Shown here piece by piece: positions 8,239 through 16,636 of a DNA stretch of 64,000 nt. Within the stretch, counting starts at the first letter, position 1; each line of letters begins with the position of its first letter. Under the pieces are notes generated by a model. That model was not told the DNA's origin and made no database searches. It saw only the letters and a list, made by a program, of their open reading frames with translations. Made by a program: the position numbers and the translations under genes. Source of the stretch: Lactiplantibacillus mudanjiangensis (GTDB lineage Bacteria; Bacillota; Bacilli; Lactobacillales; Lactobacillaceae); assembly GCF_005405385.1 (NCBI RefSeq), contig NZ_BJDY01000004.1, positions 186,001-250,000 on the forward strand, written 5' to 3'.

Positions 8239-8815
8239 AGTGGTCTTCAGGATAAAAGAATTGATGAACGCCATAGGAATTAAGTGAAATTAGCCGGTCT
8301 TTAAATTCTGCCGGCGTAAAATCGAGTTGATTGGTGAAGTATAGCCGAAAAAAGGTCAACATATTGTGAATCAGAAAGCTCGCACAGAGGAAGGCATCGG
8401 CTTGTGATAACTGGTAGGTGACCTGAATATTTTTCGTCAGGCCCCGTGCCACTTCATTTTGGACGCGCCGTGATAAAAAGCTGTAGTCATCACTTGTTAA
8501 TACAACGCGATAAAATTCTTTGTTTTGATGATAAAAATAATCTAGCTGGTCGAAAATACTGCCAGAATGGGAAAAACTGGTTCGTAGATCTTGTTGATTG
8601 ATAATTTTTAAGATTTCTTGCGAACTTTCATGACTAAAACTCGCGGCTAAGTCATCAATTGAATCGTAGTGTAAATAGAATGTTTTACGGTTGATGTTGG
8701 CGACTGCAGTTAGTTGTTTGACCGTAATATCATGATATTGATGGGTAACGGCTAAGTCGCGAAAGGCTTGGCGTAAAGCATGTCTGGTGCGCAGAACGCG
8801 ACGATCGGTTGTCAT
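8237..8815 (-). CDS. TetR/AcrR-family transcriptional regulator
   Basis: A 192-residue regulator with an N-terminal TetR helix-turn-helix (about residues 8-55: LRQAFRDLAV, then NINRKTFYLHYDS, the typical recognition helix and Y-x-H/Y-F segment). The C-terminal ligand domain resembles the TetR_C group found next to YhgE/Pip genes. It is divergent from the YhgE-like gene, separated by about 175 bp with inverted repeats, so it most likely represses that gene and itself. The ligand is unknown. Confidence 0.88.
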   Translation of the reverse strand: MTTDRRVLRTRHALRQAFRDLAVTHQYHDITVKQLTAVANINRKTFYLHYDSIDDLAASFSHESSQEILKIINQQDLRTSFSHSGSIFDQLDYFYHQNKEFYRVVLTSDDYSFLSRRVQNEVARGLTKNIQVTYQLSQADAFLCASFLIHNMLTFFRLYFTNQLDFTPAEFKDRLISLNSYGVHQFFYPEDH

Positions 8816-8846
8816 TTGTTAAGTAACCTCCAATTAGTTAGACCCC

Positions 8847-8879
8847 AATTGTGGTGTAAATGGGGCTTATTCCACAATT
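8847..8879. promoter_or_regulatory. Inverted repeat, candidate TetR operator
   Basis: AATTGTGG (8847-8854) and CCACAATT (8872-8879) are perfect inverted arms 17 bp apart. A further TTGTGG lies at about 8892-8897, giving alternating half sites in the divergent tetR/yhgE promoter region. Confidence 0.45.
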
Positions 8880-8991
8880 TTAAGGTGCGTGTTGTGGTAT
8901 TTGTGAGTCACCCTCGGTATGATATTGCCACACGTGAGGATTATCTCAGCCATACTATAGCATATATTGACGGTAACGGGGGATTAAAAAA

Positions 8992-11793
8992 ATGATTAAA
9001 GCTGAATGGCGGTATTTACTAAAACACAAATTATTATTGATCGTGGTGATTGTCATTGGATTTATCCCATCGATTTATGCGGTCACCTTTTTAAAGTCGA
9101 TGTGGGACCCATACGGACAACTCAAAGACTTACCAGTGGCGGTGGTTGATCAGGATCAACCAGTCACTTATCAAGGGACTAAATTGAAAGTGGGGCATCA
9201 ATTAAGCCAGCAATTGGCGAAGTCTACTTCACTTGAATTCAAAGTTGTCGATTCGGAATATGAGGCGCAACAAGGCTTAAAAAACGGCAAATATTACATG
9301 GTCGTCACGATTCCAAAGCACTTTTCAAAAAATGCGACAACGATGCTCAACAAAAAGCCTAAAAAGATGGTCCTACATTATACGACCAGTTCTGGTCATA
9401 ACTTTACGGCTGGAAAGTTAACGGCAACGGCGGCACAAAAGATCGCCAATAATGTTTCGGAGAAGATTACGAAGACTTATGCGAAGACCATGTTTGCTAG
9501 TATTAAGCAATTGAGTCAAGGCTTAACTAGCGCGGGCAAACATAATCGAACGATTGCCAAAGGTGATAAAAAATTGTTGACGGCCAATCAAACGATGACG
9601 CGTGGATTAAATCAGTTATCTAAAAGTACGTTGACATTATCCAGTGGGGCTAAAACGCTCACGACGGGTCTCAATCAATATATCAGTGGTGTTAAACAAG
9701 CCACTGCAGGGAGTCAGCAAGTGACAACTGGATTAGACCAGTTACTCAGCAGCACGGGTACGTTGGCTTCGGGAGTCCAAAAATTGGCAACTGGGAGTAC
9801 CCAGTTGAATTCAGGCGTTAAACGTTATACAGCTGGTGTTGGTCAAGCTAATACGGCGGCTGGCAAGCTGCAAACTGGTGCGCAAACGGTCAGCACAGGG
9901 ACTCAGAAATATGTCGCTGGCGTTGGTACCGTCAATCAAGGGGCTAGTCAGGTCAGCAGTGGGTTGAGTCAATTAAGTCAACAGACCCAGTCGTTAACCA
10001 CTGGGATCAAAACGTTGGCTAGCGGTAGTCAGCAATTAGCGACGGCGATGCCACAACTGACCACGGGTAGCCAAAAGTTAGCAACCGGTTTGGATCAGGT
10101 AACAACCGCGTTAACGAGTGCGCAAACGCAACAGACTGCCTTAAAAAGTCAGCTGACGGCGATGGCACAAAGTTTGGGTGGCAGTACCAGTCAGACTCAG
10201 GCGGCTGCCAGTCTTCAAACAGCGTTGACGAAGTTGCAAACGGCCTTAACGACTGATCAGACGAGTGAGTCGACAACGGCCATTAAAGCTAAAGTCGCGG
10301 CTGCCGCCGACCAGCAAAAATTGACCGCAACGCAAAAAGCGGCGATGGTCGCCGCTGTCGGATCATCGAGTTCGACATCGTCAAATACGGCGGCTACAGT
10401 GGCCTTAAAAGAAGCCCAATCGGCTTTGAGTACCTTAACCGCATCACAGTCGACTGGCAGTGCTAAGACGCAACTAAGCGCGTTACAATCAGCTTTGGAT
10501 AAATCTGCAAGTAATCAAGCCACTTTGTTGGCCACGTTAACGACTTTAGGTAGTGGTGCCCAAGAATTAACGACTAAGCTACAACAAACGGCTAGTGGTA
10601 TGAACACTTTGAATCAAGGTATTCAAAGTTTAACGCAAAAGACCCCAGCCTTAACCAGTGGCGTCGCACAATTAACTGATGGGGCGCATGCAGTGGCCCA
10701 AGGGACGCAAAAATTGACCAGCTCTGGCTCAACCTTGACGAGTGGCACGCAACAATTAGCTAGTGGGACGACGCAATTGGCTAGCGGAACCCAAACCTTG
10801 GCTGGACAAAGTAGTCAGTTAACCAGTGGCACGCAGACCTTAGCCTCTGGATTAGGGCAATTGAATCAAAAGGTTCCTAGCTTAACCAGTGGCGTTACGA
10901 AATTAGCAACGGGGTCAAAGAAGGTCACTAGCGGACTATCAACGTTGAGTAGCAAAGGGTCACAATTGACGAGCGGTGGTCAAAAGCTTGCGACTGGCGC
11001 GACTGAGTTAGCTGCTGGTGGGACCAAACTTGCTACCGGTTCAACTAAACTTGGTGATGGCCTAACAACCGTTAAAAATGGGAATAACTTGTTGGCGACG
11101 AAATTAACCAAAGCTGGTAAAAAGTCACAAGTCAATCCAACCAAATTAACTTATGCGCAAGTCGCTAAACCGGCGACTAGCAAGCAAACTGAACGTGACG
11201 ATGCCCCGAATAACGGAACTGGGATGGCCCCTTATATGATGTCTGTATCCTTGTTTGTTGGCGCTTTAGCGTTCAATATGATGTTTGATATGTATACACC
11301 ACGCAAATATCCGAAAAATGGTTTTCGGTGGTGGACTGCAAAAGCGTCTATCTTAGGTGCATTCGCAGTATTGGAAGTTGTCTTAATTGAAAGCTTTATG
11401 ATTGGCATCGATGGTTTAGCACCAGTTCATCCATGGGCGACATTGGGCATGTTGTTCAGTATTGCCTTGGCATTCATGAGTATTGTTTACTGGCTCAATC
11501 TGGTCTTTGGCAAAGTCGGGGCCTTCTTCAGTATGATCCTATTGGTCTTACAATTAGGGGGTTCAGCAGGGACGTATCCAATTCAATTATCGAATGGCTT
11601 TTTCCAAGCCATTCATCCTTGGTTACCGATGACTTACGCGGTTAGCGGCTTGCGAGAAACGTTGATGATTAGGGATAGTGCGGTGACAGAAATGCTCATC
11701 CTAATTGGGATTGCGATTGTCTTCTCGATTTTTAGTATGTTATTCTATGGCCGGCGTCATGGTCGTATTAAAGAAATCGAGTTTGAATCTTAG
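8992..11793 (+). CDS. YhgE/Pip-family membrane protein
   Basis: A 933-residue protein of the YhgE/Pip (phage infection protein) type. An N-terminal transmembrane helix (about residues 11-31) is followed by a conserved extracellular domain (KDLPVAVVDQD). Residues about 165-735 form a long Gln/Thr/Ser-rich region built of repeated L-x-x-G-x-x-x-L units such as LASGTQTL and LATGSTQL, predicted as a long coiled stalk. The C-terminus has about five transmembrane helices of ABC-2 permease type. In Lactococcus, Pip is a phage receptor; ESX-type secretion accessory roles are known for relatives. A GGGGG ribosome binding site fits the ATG. Control is probably by the divergent TetR gene. Confidence 0.88.
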   Translation: MIKAEWRYLLKHKLLLIVVIVIGFIPSIYAVTFLKSMWDPYGQLKDLPVAVVDQDQPVTYQGTKLKVGHQLSQQLAKSTSLEFKVVDSEYEAQQGLKNGKYYMVVTIPKHFSKNATTMLNKKPKKMVLHYTTSSGHNFTAGKLTATAAQKIANNVSEKITKTYAKTMFASIKQLSQGLTSAGKHNRTIAKGDKKLLTANQTMTRGLNQLSKSTLTLSSGAKTLTTGLNQYISGVKQATAGSQQVTTGLDQLLSSTGTLASGVQKLATGSTQLNSGVKRYTAGVGQANTAAGKLQTGAQTVSTGTQKYVAGVGTVNQGASQVSSGLSQLSQQTQSLTTGIKTLASGSQQLATAMPQLTTGSQKLATGLDQVTTALTSAQTQQTALKSQLTAMAQSLGGSTSQTQAAASLQTALTKLQTALTTDQTSESTTAIKAKVAAAADQQKLTATQKAAMVAAVGSSSSTSSNTAATVALKEAQSALSTLTASQSTGSAKTQLSALQSALDKSASNQATLLATLTTLGSGAQELTTKLQQTASGMNTLNQGIQSLTQKTPALTSGVAQLTDGAHAVAQGTQKLTSSGSTLTSGTQQLASGTTQLASGTQTLAGQSSQLTSGTQTLASGLGQLNQKVPSLTSGVTKLATGSKKVTSGLSTLSSKGSQLTSGGQKLATGATELAAGGTKLATGSTKLGDGLTTVKNGNNLLATKLTKAGKKSQVNPTKLTYAQVAKPATSKQTERDDAPNNGTGMAPYMMSVSLFVGALAFNMMFDMYTPRKYPKNGFRWWTAKASILGAFAVLEVVLIESFMIGIDGLAPVHPWATLGMLFSIALAFMSIVYWLNLVFGKVGAFFSMILLVLQLGGSAGTYPIQLSNGFFQAIHPWLPMTYAVSGLRETLMIRDSAVTEMLILIGIAIVFSIFSMLFYGRRHGRIKEIEFES

Positions 11794-11804
11794 TCGTTAT
11801 TAAT

Positions 11805-12266
11805 CTAAAAGGTTGAAAGTTAGATATGGCGGTAGAGGTCAACTCAGTACTGGCTTGAGTCAGGCTAAATTAGTCACCTACGTCAGCCAGTGATTCTGCC
11901 GGCTGTGGGACCGGCTCCAGCCACAGGTCGGGCTTCCGCCTCGCTTTTAAGCCTAGCTAAACCCGCTAGTCTTAAAAGTCGTCCACATCGTAAAGTCCGG
12001 GAAAATCACCGGACTAACGATGTCGTCACGGCCGGCGCCATCACTGACTGACTCCGGTTATATCGTGGAATTAATCTAGTAACTATCATAGCCGAAAGTG
12101 AGCCCACATTGAGCCCAGCCGTGGGGGCTTTTAGCGATTTATCGCTTAGAGCCTGGCGTTTTTAAAACGCGGGTTTGGCGGTTCAAAACGACGGTTCAGA
12201 CCGCCTTTTGGCTGAACCGGTCCGCCCACAGCGGTGGGCGAACGGTAGGTGGCAAGTCAGTCTAGC
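11805..12266 (+). repeat. Repeat family 1, copy B (right end lost)
   Basis: The left terminal repeat is present with one extra A (CTAAAAGGTTGAAAG), and most internal hairpins can be followed to GGTAGGTGGCAAG at about 12245-12257. The right inverted repeat is missing. One hairpin reads CTTTTAAG/CTTAAAAG where other copies have CTTTTGAG/CTCAAAAG, a paired compensatory change. It lies between the YhgE stop and the next terminator. Confidence 0.8.
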
Positions 12267-12271
12267 AATAA

Positions 12272-12315
12272 AAGAAACGCCCTTCAAGTTGAGTTAGCTT
12301 GAGGGGCGTTTCTTC
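12272..12315. terminator. Bidirectional terminator
   Basis: AGAAACGCCCCTCAAG-type arms (AGAAACGCCCTTCAAG with CTTGAGGGGCGTTTCT) form a long stem between repeat copy B and galM. It can serve both convergent genes. Confidence 0.85.
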
Positions 12316-12362
12316 GTGCTTGTCTTTTTGATTGATGTTAAGCTATTTAGTCACATACTGGG

Positions 12363-13385
12363 CTAAACGTCATAAATGTTTGAGAATTGATAAGCGGTTT
12401 GGTAAGTGACGGGCACGTTTGGTTCAATAATAATGCTGCCAAACGCTTTGTGGTGAATCGCATCAGGTAAGGTCTGGGCTTGTAATGAGAGGCCAAGTTG
12501 TGAACGCATTGATTTACCGCCATTCAGACGGAAACGATCGTCACGGTAATGGGTGGCACTAGAAACAACTACAGCTTTAGCGTTGGTGCGCATCGTGAGT
12601 TTACGGCCACTAACCCGATCAAAAAGTTCTACTTGGGGATAAGGGGTATCATTCAAGACGAATCCGTGATGCAAACCGGTTGGCAAACTGGCAATTTGCG
12701 GTCCAATTTCTTCACGACCACGAAAGTCAAAGGGCGTATTGGTTACCCATGGTAATTTGCCAGTTGGTAAACCGTGTTTATTTAAGCTGGCATACTCATC
12801 GGCGTTAATTTTTAAGATATGATGATCGATGGTCCGTTCGGCATCACCACTTAGGTTAAAGTAGCTGTGATTAGTTGGATTGAATAAGGTCGTTTTGTCA
12901 CTTTTCCCGGTGTAACTGATGGTGAACTTTCCGTGGTCATCCAAAATGAAGTTCGCGGTAATGGTCATCGTCCCAGGATAGCCATTTTCACCATCAAGCG
13001 TAATGTATTGCATGACTAAGCCGACCTGATCTTTGGTTTGGAGCTTGCGTTCTAAAAACCAAGGTTCAAAGGCGATCTGGGGTAAATCACCACCGTTTAA
13101 GTGATGTTCACCAGCATTCTGCGTCAACTCATAGTCACGCCACTGGGCATTTTTGATGATGCCGGCAACGCGTGCAATCGTCGCCCCAAAAAAGGATCGA
13201 GTCGTAATGTAGTCTTCCAGATTATCAAATCCTAAGACGACGTTAGCAAAGTGGCCATCTTTATCGTGGGTGCGAATTGCCGTTACCGTGGCGCCCCAAT
13301 CCATGATGGTCACACTCATATGATGGTTGTTAACTAGTGTATAAGAATTAATACCATTTGCCTGATGTTCAATAATTTTCATCAC
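12363..13385 (-). CDS. galM: Aldose 1-epimerase (mutarotase) GalM
   Basis: Interconverts alpha and beta anomers of galactose/glucose in the cytosol, feeding the Leloir pathway. The 340 residues show the mutarotase beta-sandwich pattern: GATVTAIRT near the N-terminus, the NHSYFNL catalytic histidine segment, and the C-terminal SIIIEPNVP with the catalytic Glu. The two opening Met codons follow a GGAG-type site; the first is used here. It is monocistronic, with a cre-like site upstream. No other gal genes are near. Confidence 0.93.
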   Translation of the reverse strand: MMKIIEHQANGINSYTLVNNHHMSVTIMDWGATVTAIRTHDKDGHFANVVLGFDNLEDYITTRSFFGATIARVAGIIKNAQWRDYELTQNAGEHHLNGGDLPQIAFEPWFLERKLQTKDQVGLVMQYITLDGENGYPGTMTITANFILDDHGKFTISYTGKSDKTTLFNPTNHSYFNLSGDAERTIDHHILKINADEYASLNKHGLPTGKLPWVTNTPFDFRGREEIGPQIASLPTGLHHGFVLNDTPYPQVELFDRVSGRKLTMRTNAKAVVVSSATHYRDDRFRLNGGKSMRSQLGLSLQAQTLPDAIHHKAFGSIIIEPNVPVTYQTAYQFSNIYDV

Positions 13386-13457
13386 AATTCACCTACTCCA
13401 ATAATATGCCTAAGCAATTAACCGTTCACTTCCAGTATATTTCATCTAGCACCAGAA

Positions 13458-13471
13458 TGCTAACGATTACA
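13458..13471. promoter_or_regulatory. Candidate cre (CcpA) site upstream of galM
   Basis: TGCTAACGATTACA matches the cre consensus TGWAANCGNTNWCA at 9 of 11 informative positions and lies about 75 bp upstream of the galM start. Catabolite repression of galM by CcpA is plausible. Confidence 0.4.
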
Positions 13472-13514
13472 TGGTCTTATTGTGATCTTTTTAACATAAT
13501 GACCAAGTTCTGTT

Positions 13515-13531
13515 TGTAATAAAACTGTAAT
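13515..13531 (+). promoter_or_regulatory. Candidate WalR (YycF) box
   Basis: TGTAAT-AAAAC-TGTAAT exactly fits the WalR consensus TGTWAH-N5-TGTWAH. It lies about 80 bp upstream of the -35 box of a secreted peptidoglycan hydrolase, the classic WalKR target class. Confidence 0.5.
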
Positions 13532-13611
13532 ACAAATGCAAACTTGGACCCTCAGTGAACGGCTATCTTAGTCGTTAGGTTACAAACGTTGATTTTACGG
13601 GGTTTAACTGC

Positions 13612-13640
13612 TTGCGAATCATCATAAAATCCGGCATAAT
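13612..13640 (+). promoter_or_regulatory. Promoter of the glucosaminidase gene
   Basis: TTGCGA (13612-13617) and CATAAT (13635-13640) with a 17-bp spacer, about 40 bp before the start codon. Confidence 0.55.
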
Positions 13641-13680
13641 ACAACTTAGACAGTAAAACGATATAGGGGTTGGCAGGAAC

Positions 13681-14688
13681 ATGGTAGCAAAGGATTCATT
13701 CAAACATATCGGCAAGCAATTGCTTTTGGGATTACTCGTGATTATCACCGTGATCGGGTGGTTAGGAACGCCGCGAGTGGCAGCCTCAACTCAGACGAAA
13801 TTTATCAGTAAACTTGGTCCTAAGGCTGTGACTGTTTCTCAAAAATATAAGCTATATGGTTCCGTGATGGTGGCACAAGCAATCGTCGAAAGTGGCTGGG
13901 GCAAAAGCACCTTGTCTAAAAATGCCAAAAATTACTACGGGATGAAGGGGAGTTATCATGGACAATCGACAACCCTTCGGACCGCTGAATACTCGGCTAA
14001 TGGGACGTTATATTACACGAATGCCAAGTTTCGTAAGTATCCGTCAATTAAGGCATCGATGACAGATAATGCCAAAAAGTTACGGTACGGCACGACTTGG
14101 GATAAGAATTATTATTCAGGTACGTGGCGTGCCAATGCGAAGACCTATCAACAGGCCACCTCGGCATTGTCATTACGTTATTCGACCAATGCATCCTATG
14201 GCAAGCAGTTAAATCAGATTATTAGTGCTTGGAATTTACAAAAGTACGATAAAAAATTTGCTGTTGCGACTTATGATGCTTATAACGCCTATACGATTAT
14301 GAAGTCTTCCAATCATCGACTCTATTCGCATATTGTGAATACGCAGGCGAATATAACGTCACGGACAACCCAACCTTATGCTAACCAGATTGTGGCTATC
14401 GACATGAAGGGAACTAAGACGACGGGCACCAAAACCTGGTACCGGGTAAAAGTGGGCAATCAAAAAGGTTGGTTGGCCAAAAGCGCTGTGATGCATACTA
14501 GTAAACTTAAAGCCAACGTGATTGCAGCTCACAATAAGTTATTAAAGCCAGCAGTTAAGGTACAAGCTAAAACTAGCGAGAGCAGTAGTCAAGACTCCAC
14601 TAGCACGAGTAGTTCTAGTCAATCGGCAAAGACTGAGGCCGCAACAACTAGTGAGACCAGCACGACGACTGCCACCACCCAAGAATGA
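13681..14688 (+). CDS. Secreted glucosaminidase (GH73) with SH3-like domain
   Basis: A 335-residue peptidoglycan hydrolase. It has a signal peptide (hydrophobic residues about 15-33, cut near VAAS), a GH73 glucosaminidase domain at about residues 40-190 with the catalytic Glu in AIVESGWG and the downstream YYGMKG segment, then an SH3/GW-like wall-binding region (about 195-275; TWYRVKVGNQKGWLAKS), and a Ser/Thr/Glu-rich tail. There is no LPxTG anchor. It would cut N-acetylglucosaminyl bonds during wall turnover. A WalR box upstream fits such a role. It is monocistronic with its own promoter and terminator. Confidence 0.9.
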   Translation: MVAKDSFKHIGKQLLLGLLVIITVIGWLGTPRVAASTQTKFISKLGPKAVTVSQKYKLYGSVMVAQAIVESGWGKSTLSKNAKNYYGMKGSYHGQSTTLRTAEYSANGTLYYTNAKFRKYPSIKASMTDNAKKLRYGTTWDKNYYSGTWRANAKTYQQATSALSLRYSTNASYGKQLNQIISAWNLQKYDKKFAVATYDAYNAYTIMKSSNHRLYSHIVNTQANITSRTTQPYANQIVAIDMKGTKTTGTKTWYRVKVGNQKGWLAKSAVMHTSKLKANVIAAHNKLLKPAVKVQAKTSESSSQDSTSTSSSSQSAKTEAATTSETSTTTATTQE

Positions 14689-14698
14689 CCCCTCATTG

Positions 14699-14735
14699 AA
14701 GCGAGTTTGGACTTAGTCCAGGCTTGCTTTTTTTG
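14699..14735 (+). terminator. Terminator of the glucosaminidase gene
   Basis: AAGCGAGTTTGGAC pairs with GTCCAGGCTTGCTT, followed by a run of T residues. Confidence 0.8.
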
Positions 14736-14880
14736 ATTGTTAGAGCTGAAGCGTGCGTTTAAAGACGGTGACTTCCGGATAGCTACGAAATCATGATCAT
14801 TGGCCTGACTAGACTGGGCTCCGTCACACATCGTCTTTACACACACTCTGTTAATTTAGTTTTAAGCTCACTTATAACGC

Positions 14881-14909
14881 TTGACGCTTGCGCGGTTCTC
14901 TAGTAACAT
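14881..14909 (+). promoter_or_regulatory. tagH promoter
   Basis: TTGACG (14881-14886), 17-bp spacer, TAACAT (14904-14909). The message would start about 65 nt before the tagH ATG. Confidence 0.5.
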
Positions 14910-14980
14910 GAAGCAGTTACTTTAGTAATGAAGAAAGAAATAGCGGGTTGTGAATCGCTTATAATTTAGGAAGTATTAAA

Positions 14981-16066
14981 ATGACAACTGATTACAAGAT
15001 TAAAGTTCAAAATGTGACCAAGGAATTTGATTTATTCAAGACACGTTCGGATCAATTAAAGGCCTTTTTCTCACTTTCAAATCAACCGATTCCCGAATTC
15101 TGGGCCCTTAAAGGGATTTCATTAGAAGTCCATGCCGGCGAAACGCTCGGCTTAATTGGGGTCAATGGTTCTGGTAAGTCAACCTTATCAAACATTATTT
15201 CGGGAGTGATTCCTCAAACAACTGGGATCGTCGATGTTCGTGGCGAAACCTCAATTGTTGCCATCAAGTCTGGATTGCGCGGTCAATTGACCGGGTTAGA
15301 AAATATTCGATTGAAAGCTTTGATGATGGGAATGACCAATCAAGAAATTGATGGGATGTTAGATGACGTTGTGGCCTTTGCCGATATCGGTGACTTCTTA
15401 TACCAACCAGTTAAGAGTTATTCTTCCGGGATGAAGTCACGGTTAGGTTTTGCGATTGCTGTTCACATTAATCCAGATATTTTGATTATTGATGAAGCCT
15501 TATCCGTCGGTGATGATACTTTTTACCAAAAGTGTGTGGAAAAGATCAAAGAATTTAAGGATGAAGGCAAGACGATTATCTTCGTCAGTCATTCGTTGAA
15601 ACAAATCGAAATGATTTGTGACCGCGTTGCTTGGATTCAATACGGTGATTTAAAGCAAATCGGTGCGACTGAACCAGTCGTTAAAGAATATCGCGAATTC
15701 ATCAAATGGTTTAAGGCGTTGTCGAAAAAAGATAAACGTAAATATCAAAAAGAAGCAAAAGAAAAGCAAAAACACTTTGATATTAAAGCTTATCAAGAAG
15801 AAGTCACGGCTGAACGCCAAGCTGCGGAACCAGATAATCCACATGTGGCTAAAGATGTTCAACATGATTTTTATAGTAGTGTTATTTCAGAAACGATGCC
15901 ATTGCGGACCAAAATCTTCTCATGGGCGTTGCTAATTGTCTTAGTTTTCTTAATGCTAGTCAATGTTTCTGGACATTCACTGACCAATGTCGTGTCTAAT
16001 CCAAGTTCGATTTTGCATCCAACCTCGACGTTAGTTGGTCCAGGGGTGACAAAGTCGGTCAAATAG
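14981..16066 (+). CDS. tagH: Teichoic acid ABC exporter ATPase TagH
   Basis: The ATP-binding subunit that powers export of wall teichoic acid with the permease TagG. The 361 residues show Walker A GVNGSGKST (about residues 61-69), the ABC signature YSSGMKSR and Walker B ILIIDEAL, then a charged Lys-rich linker (about 245-290) and one C-terminal transmembrane helix (about 312-332) followed by a short outside tail, the TagH-type extension. No tagG permease lies next to it, unlike the usual tagGH pair, so its partner must be elsewhere. It has its own promoter and terminator. Confidence 0.88.
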   Translation: MTTDYKIKVQNVTKEFDLFKTRSDQLKAFFSLSNQPIPEFWALKGISLEVHAGETLGLIGVNGSGKSTLSNIISGVIPQTTGIVDVRGETSIVAIKSGLRGQLTGLENIRLKALMMGMTNQEIDGMLDDVVAFADIGDFLYQPVKSYSSGMKSRLGFAIAVHINPDILIIDEALSVGDDTFYQKCVEKIKEFKDEGKTIIFVSHSLKQIEMICDRVAWIQYGDLKQIGATEPVVKEYREFIKWFKALSKKDKRKYQKEAKEKQKHFDIKAYQEEVTAERQAAEPDNPHVAKDVQHDFYSSVISETMPLRTKIFSWALLIVLVFLMLVNVSGHSLTNVVSNPSSILHPTSTLVGPGVTKSVK

Positions 16067-16075
16067 ATCAAAGTT

Positions 16076-16112
16076 AAGTCTTGCTTGCCAATTGGTGAGC
16101 AAGACTTTTTTG
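16076..16112 (+). terminator. tagH terminator
   Basis: AAGTCTTGCTTGCC and GGTGAGCAAGACTT form a stem followed by T residues. Confidence 0.85.
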
Positions 16113-16324
16113 ACGTCATAATATAAAATGGTTAATGAAACTAAAATAGGATAACTAAAAAAGTAAAGAAACTGATTAGTTGAACTAGTTTAATGATGTC
16201 AATCATAAATGCCGTTATTAGTGCGTTAGTAACTGCTTTATCAAGTGAGAAAAAGAAATTCACCAGTTAAAATTAGGAATAAGTATCAATTATGAATAAT
16301 TTTTCTATTTATTTTCTCTAAGTA

Positions 16325-16353
16325 TTGACAACGCTTTCAATATCGCTTATTCT
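16325..16353 (+). promoter_or_regulatory. Promoter of a putative small RNA
   Basis: A consensus TTGACA (16325-16330), 17-bp spacer and TATTCT (16348-16353). No start codon with a ribosome binding site follows before a terminator 70-80 nt downstream. Confidence 0.6.
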
Positions 16354-16359
16354 AAGCAT

Positions 16360-16437
16360 GTAAGGTATTTAGTTACCTTCTAATCAATTCTCTTTCTCTC
16401 TTATGCCGACCACTATCTTTGGATAGTGGTTTTTATT
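16360..16437 (+). ncRNA. Putative small regulatory RNA
   Basis: The predicted transcript is about 75-80 nt. It has a 5' hairpin (AAGGTA-TTTAGT-TACCTT, 16362-16379), a single-stranded CU-rich linker (TTCTCTTTCTCTCTT, 16388-16402) and a 9-bp terminator (ACCACTATC/GATAGTGGT, 16409-16430) with a T tract. Two hairpins joined by a CU-rich strand that can pair with purine-rich ribosome binding sites is the layout of CiaR-type csRNAs of streptococci, although the CiaR repeat is not seen here. Between tagH and the EAL gene nothing else explains this stretch. The region 16113-16324 upstream holds only AT-rich sequence and a 25-codon frame without a ribosome binding site. Confidence 0.55.
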
Positions 16438-16439
16438 TT

Positions 16440-16613
16440 GAGAGTGGGACAAAAGACGGTTTGCTACCAAGCATAGCCTAGGAATACGAATGATTGTGTA
16501 CTTTCAATCGTTTGTATTCCGTAGCTCGGGTGCATCGTTAGTCTTTTGTCCCACGTTTTGACTATAAATATTTGAAGATGCAAATACGAGTTTGGTTTTT
16601 TGTCCCAAACTCC
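16440..16613 (+). repeat. Repeat family 2, copy 1 (GTGGGACAAAAG palindrome)
   Basis: GAGTGGGACAAAAGAC (16442-16457) pairs at a distance with GTCTTTTGTCCCAC (about 16541-16554), and an inner GAATACGAATGATTG/CAATCGTTTGTATTC hairpin sits within. A third arm TTTTGTCCCAAACTC follows at about 16597-16611. The same sequence occurs in reverse orientation at 62255-62427 and in shorter form at 45792-45908. It directly follows the small-RNA terminator and lies in the 3' region of the EAL gene. Confidence 0.75.
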
Positions 16614-16636
16614 AATTTGATGATCTAACAATTTAC

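Noticed and set aside
15650-15935. Lys/Phe-rich frames on both strands within tagH
   Set aside because: They are shadows of the Lys-rich linker of tagH and have no initiation signals.
16193-16270. A 25-residue hydrophobic, Lys-tailed peptide (type I toxin-like)
   Set aside because: The peptide looks suggestive, but there is no ribosome binding site, no antisense RNA promoter on the opposite strand and no shared terminator.
16440-16620. A CRISPR-like array
   Set aside because: The repeats are palindromic single units far apart, with no regular spacers and no cas genes in the window.
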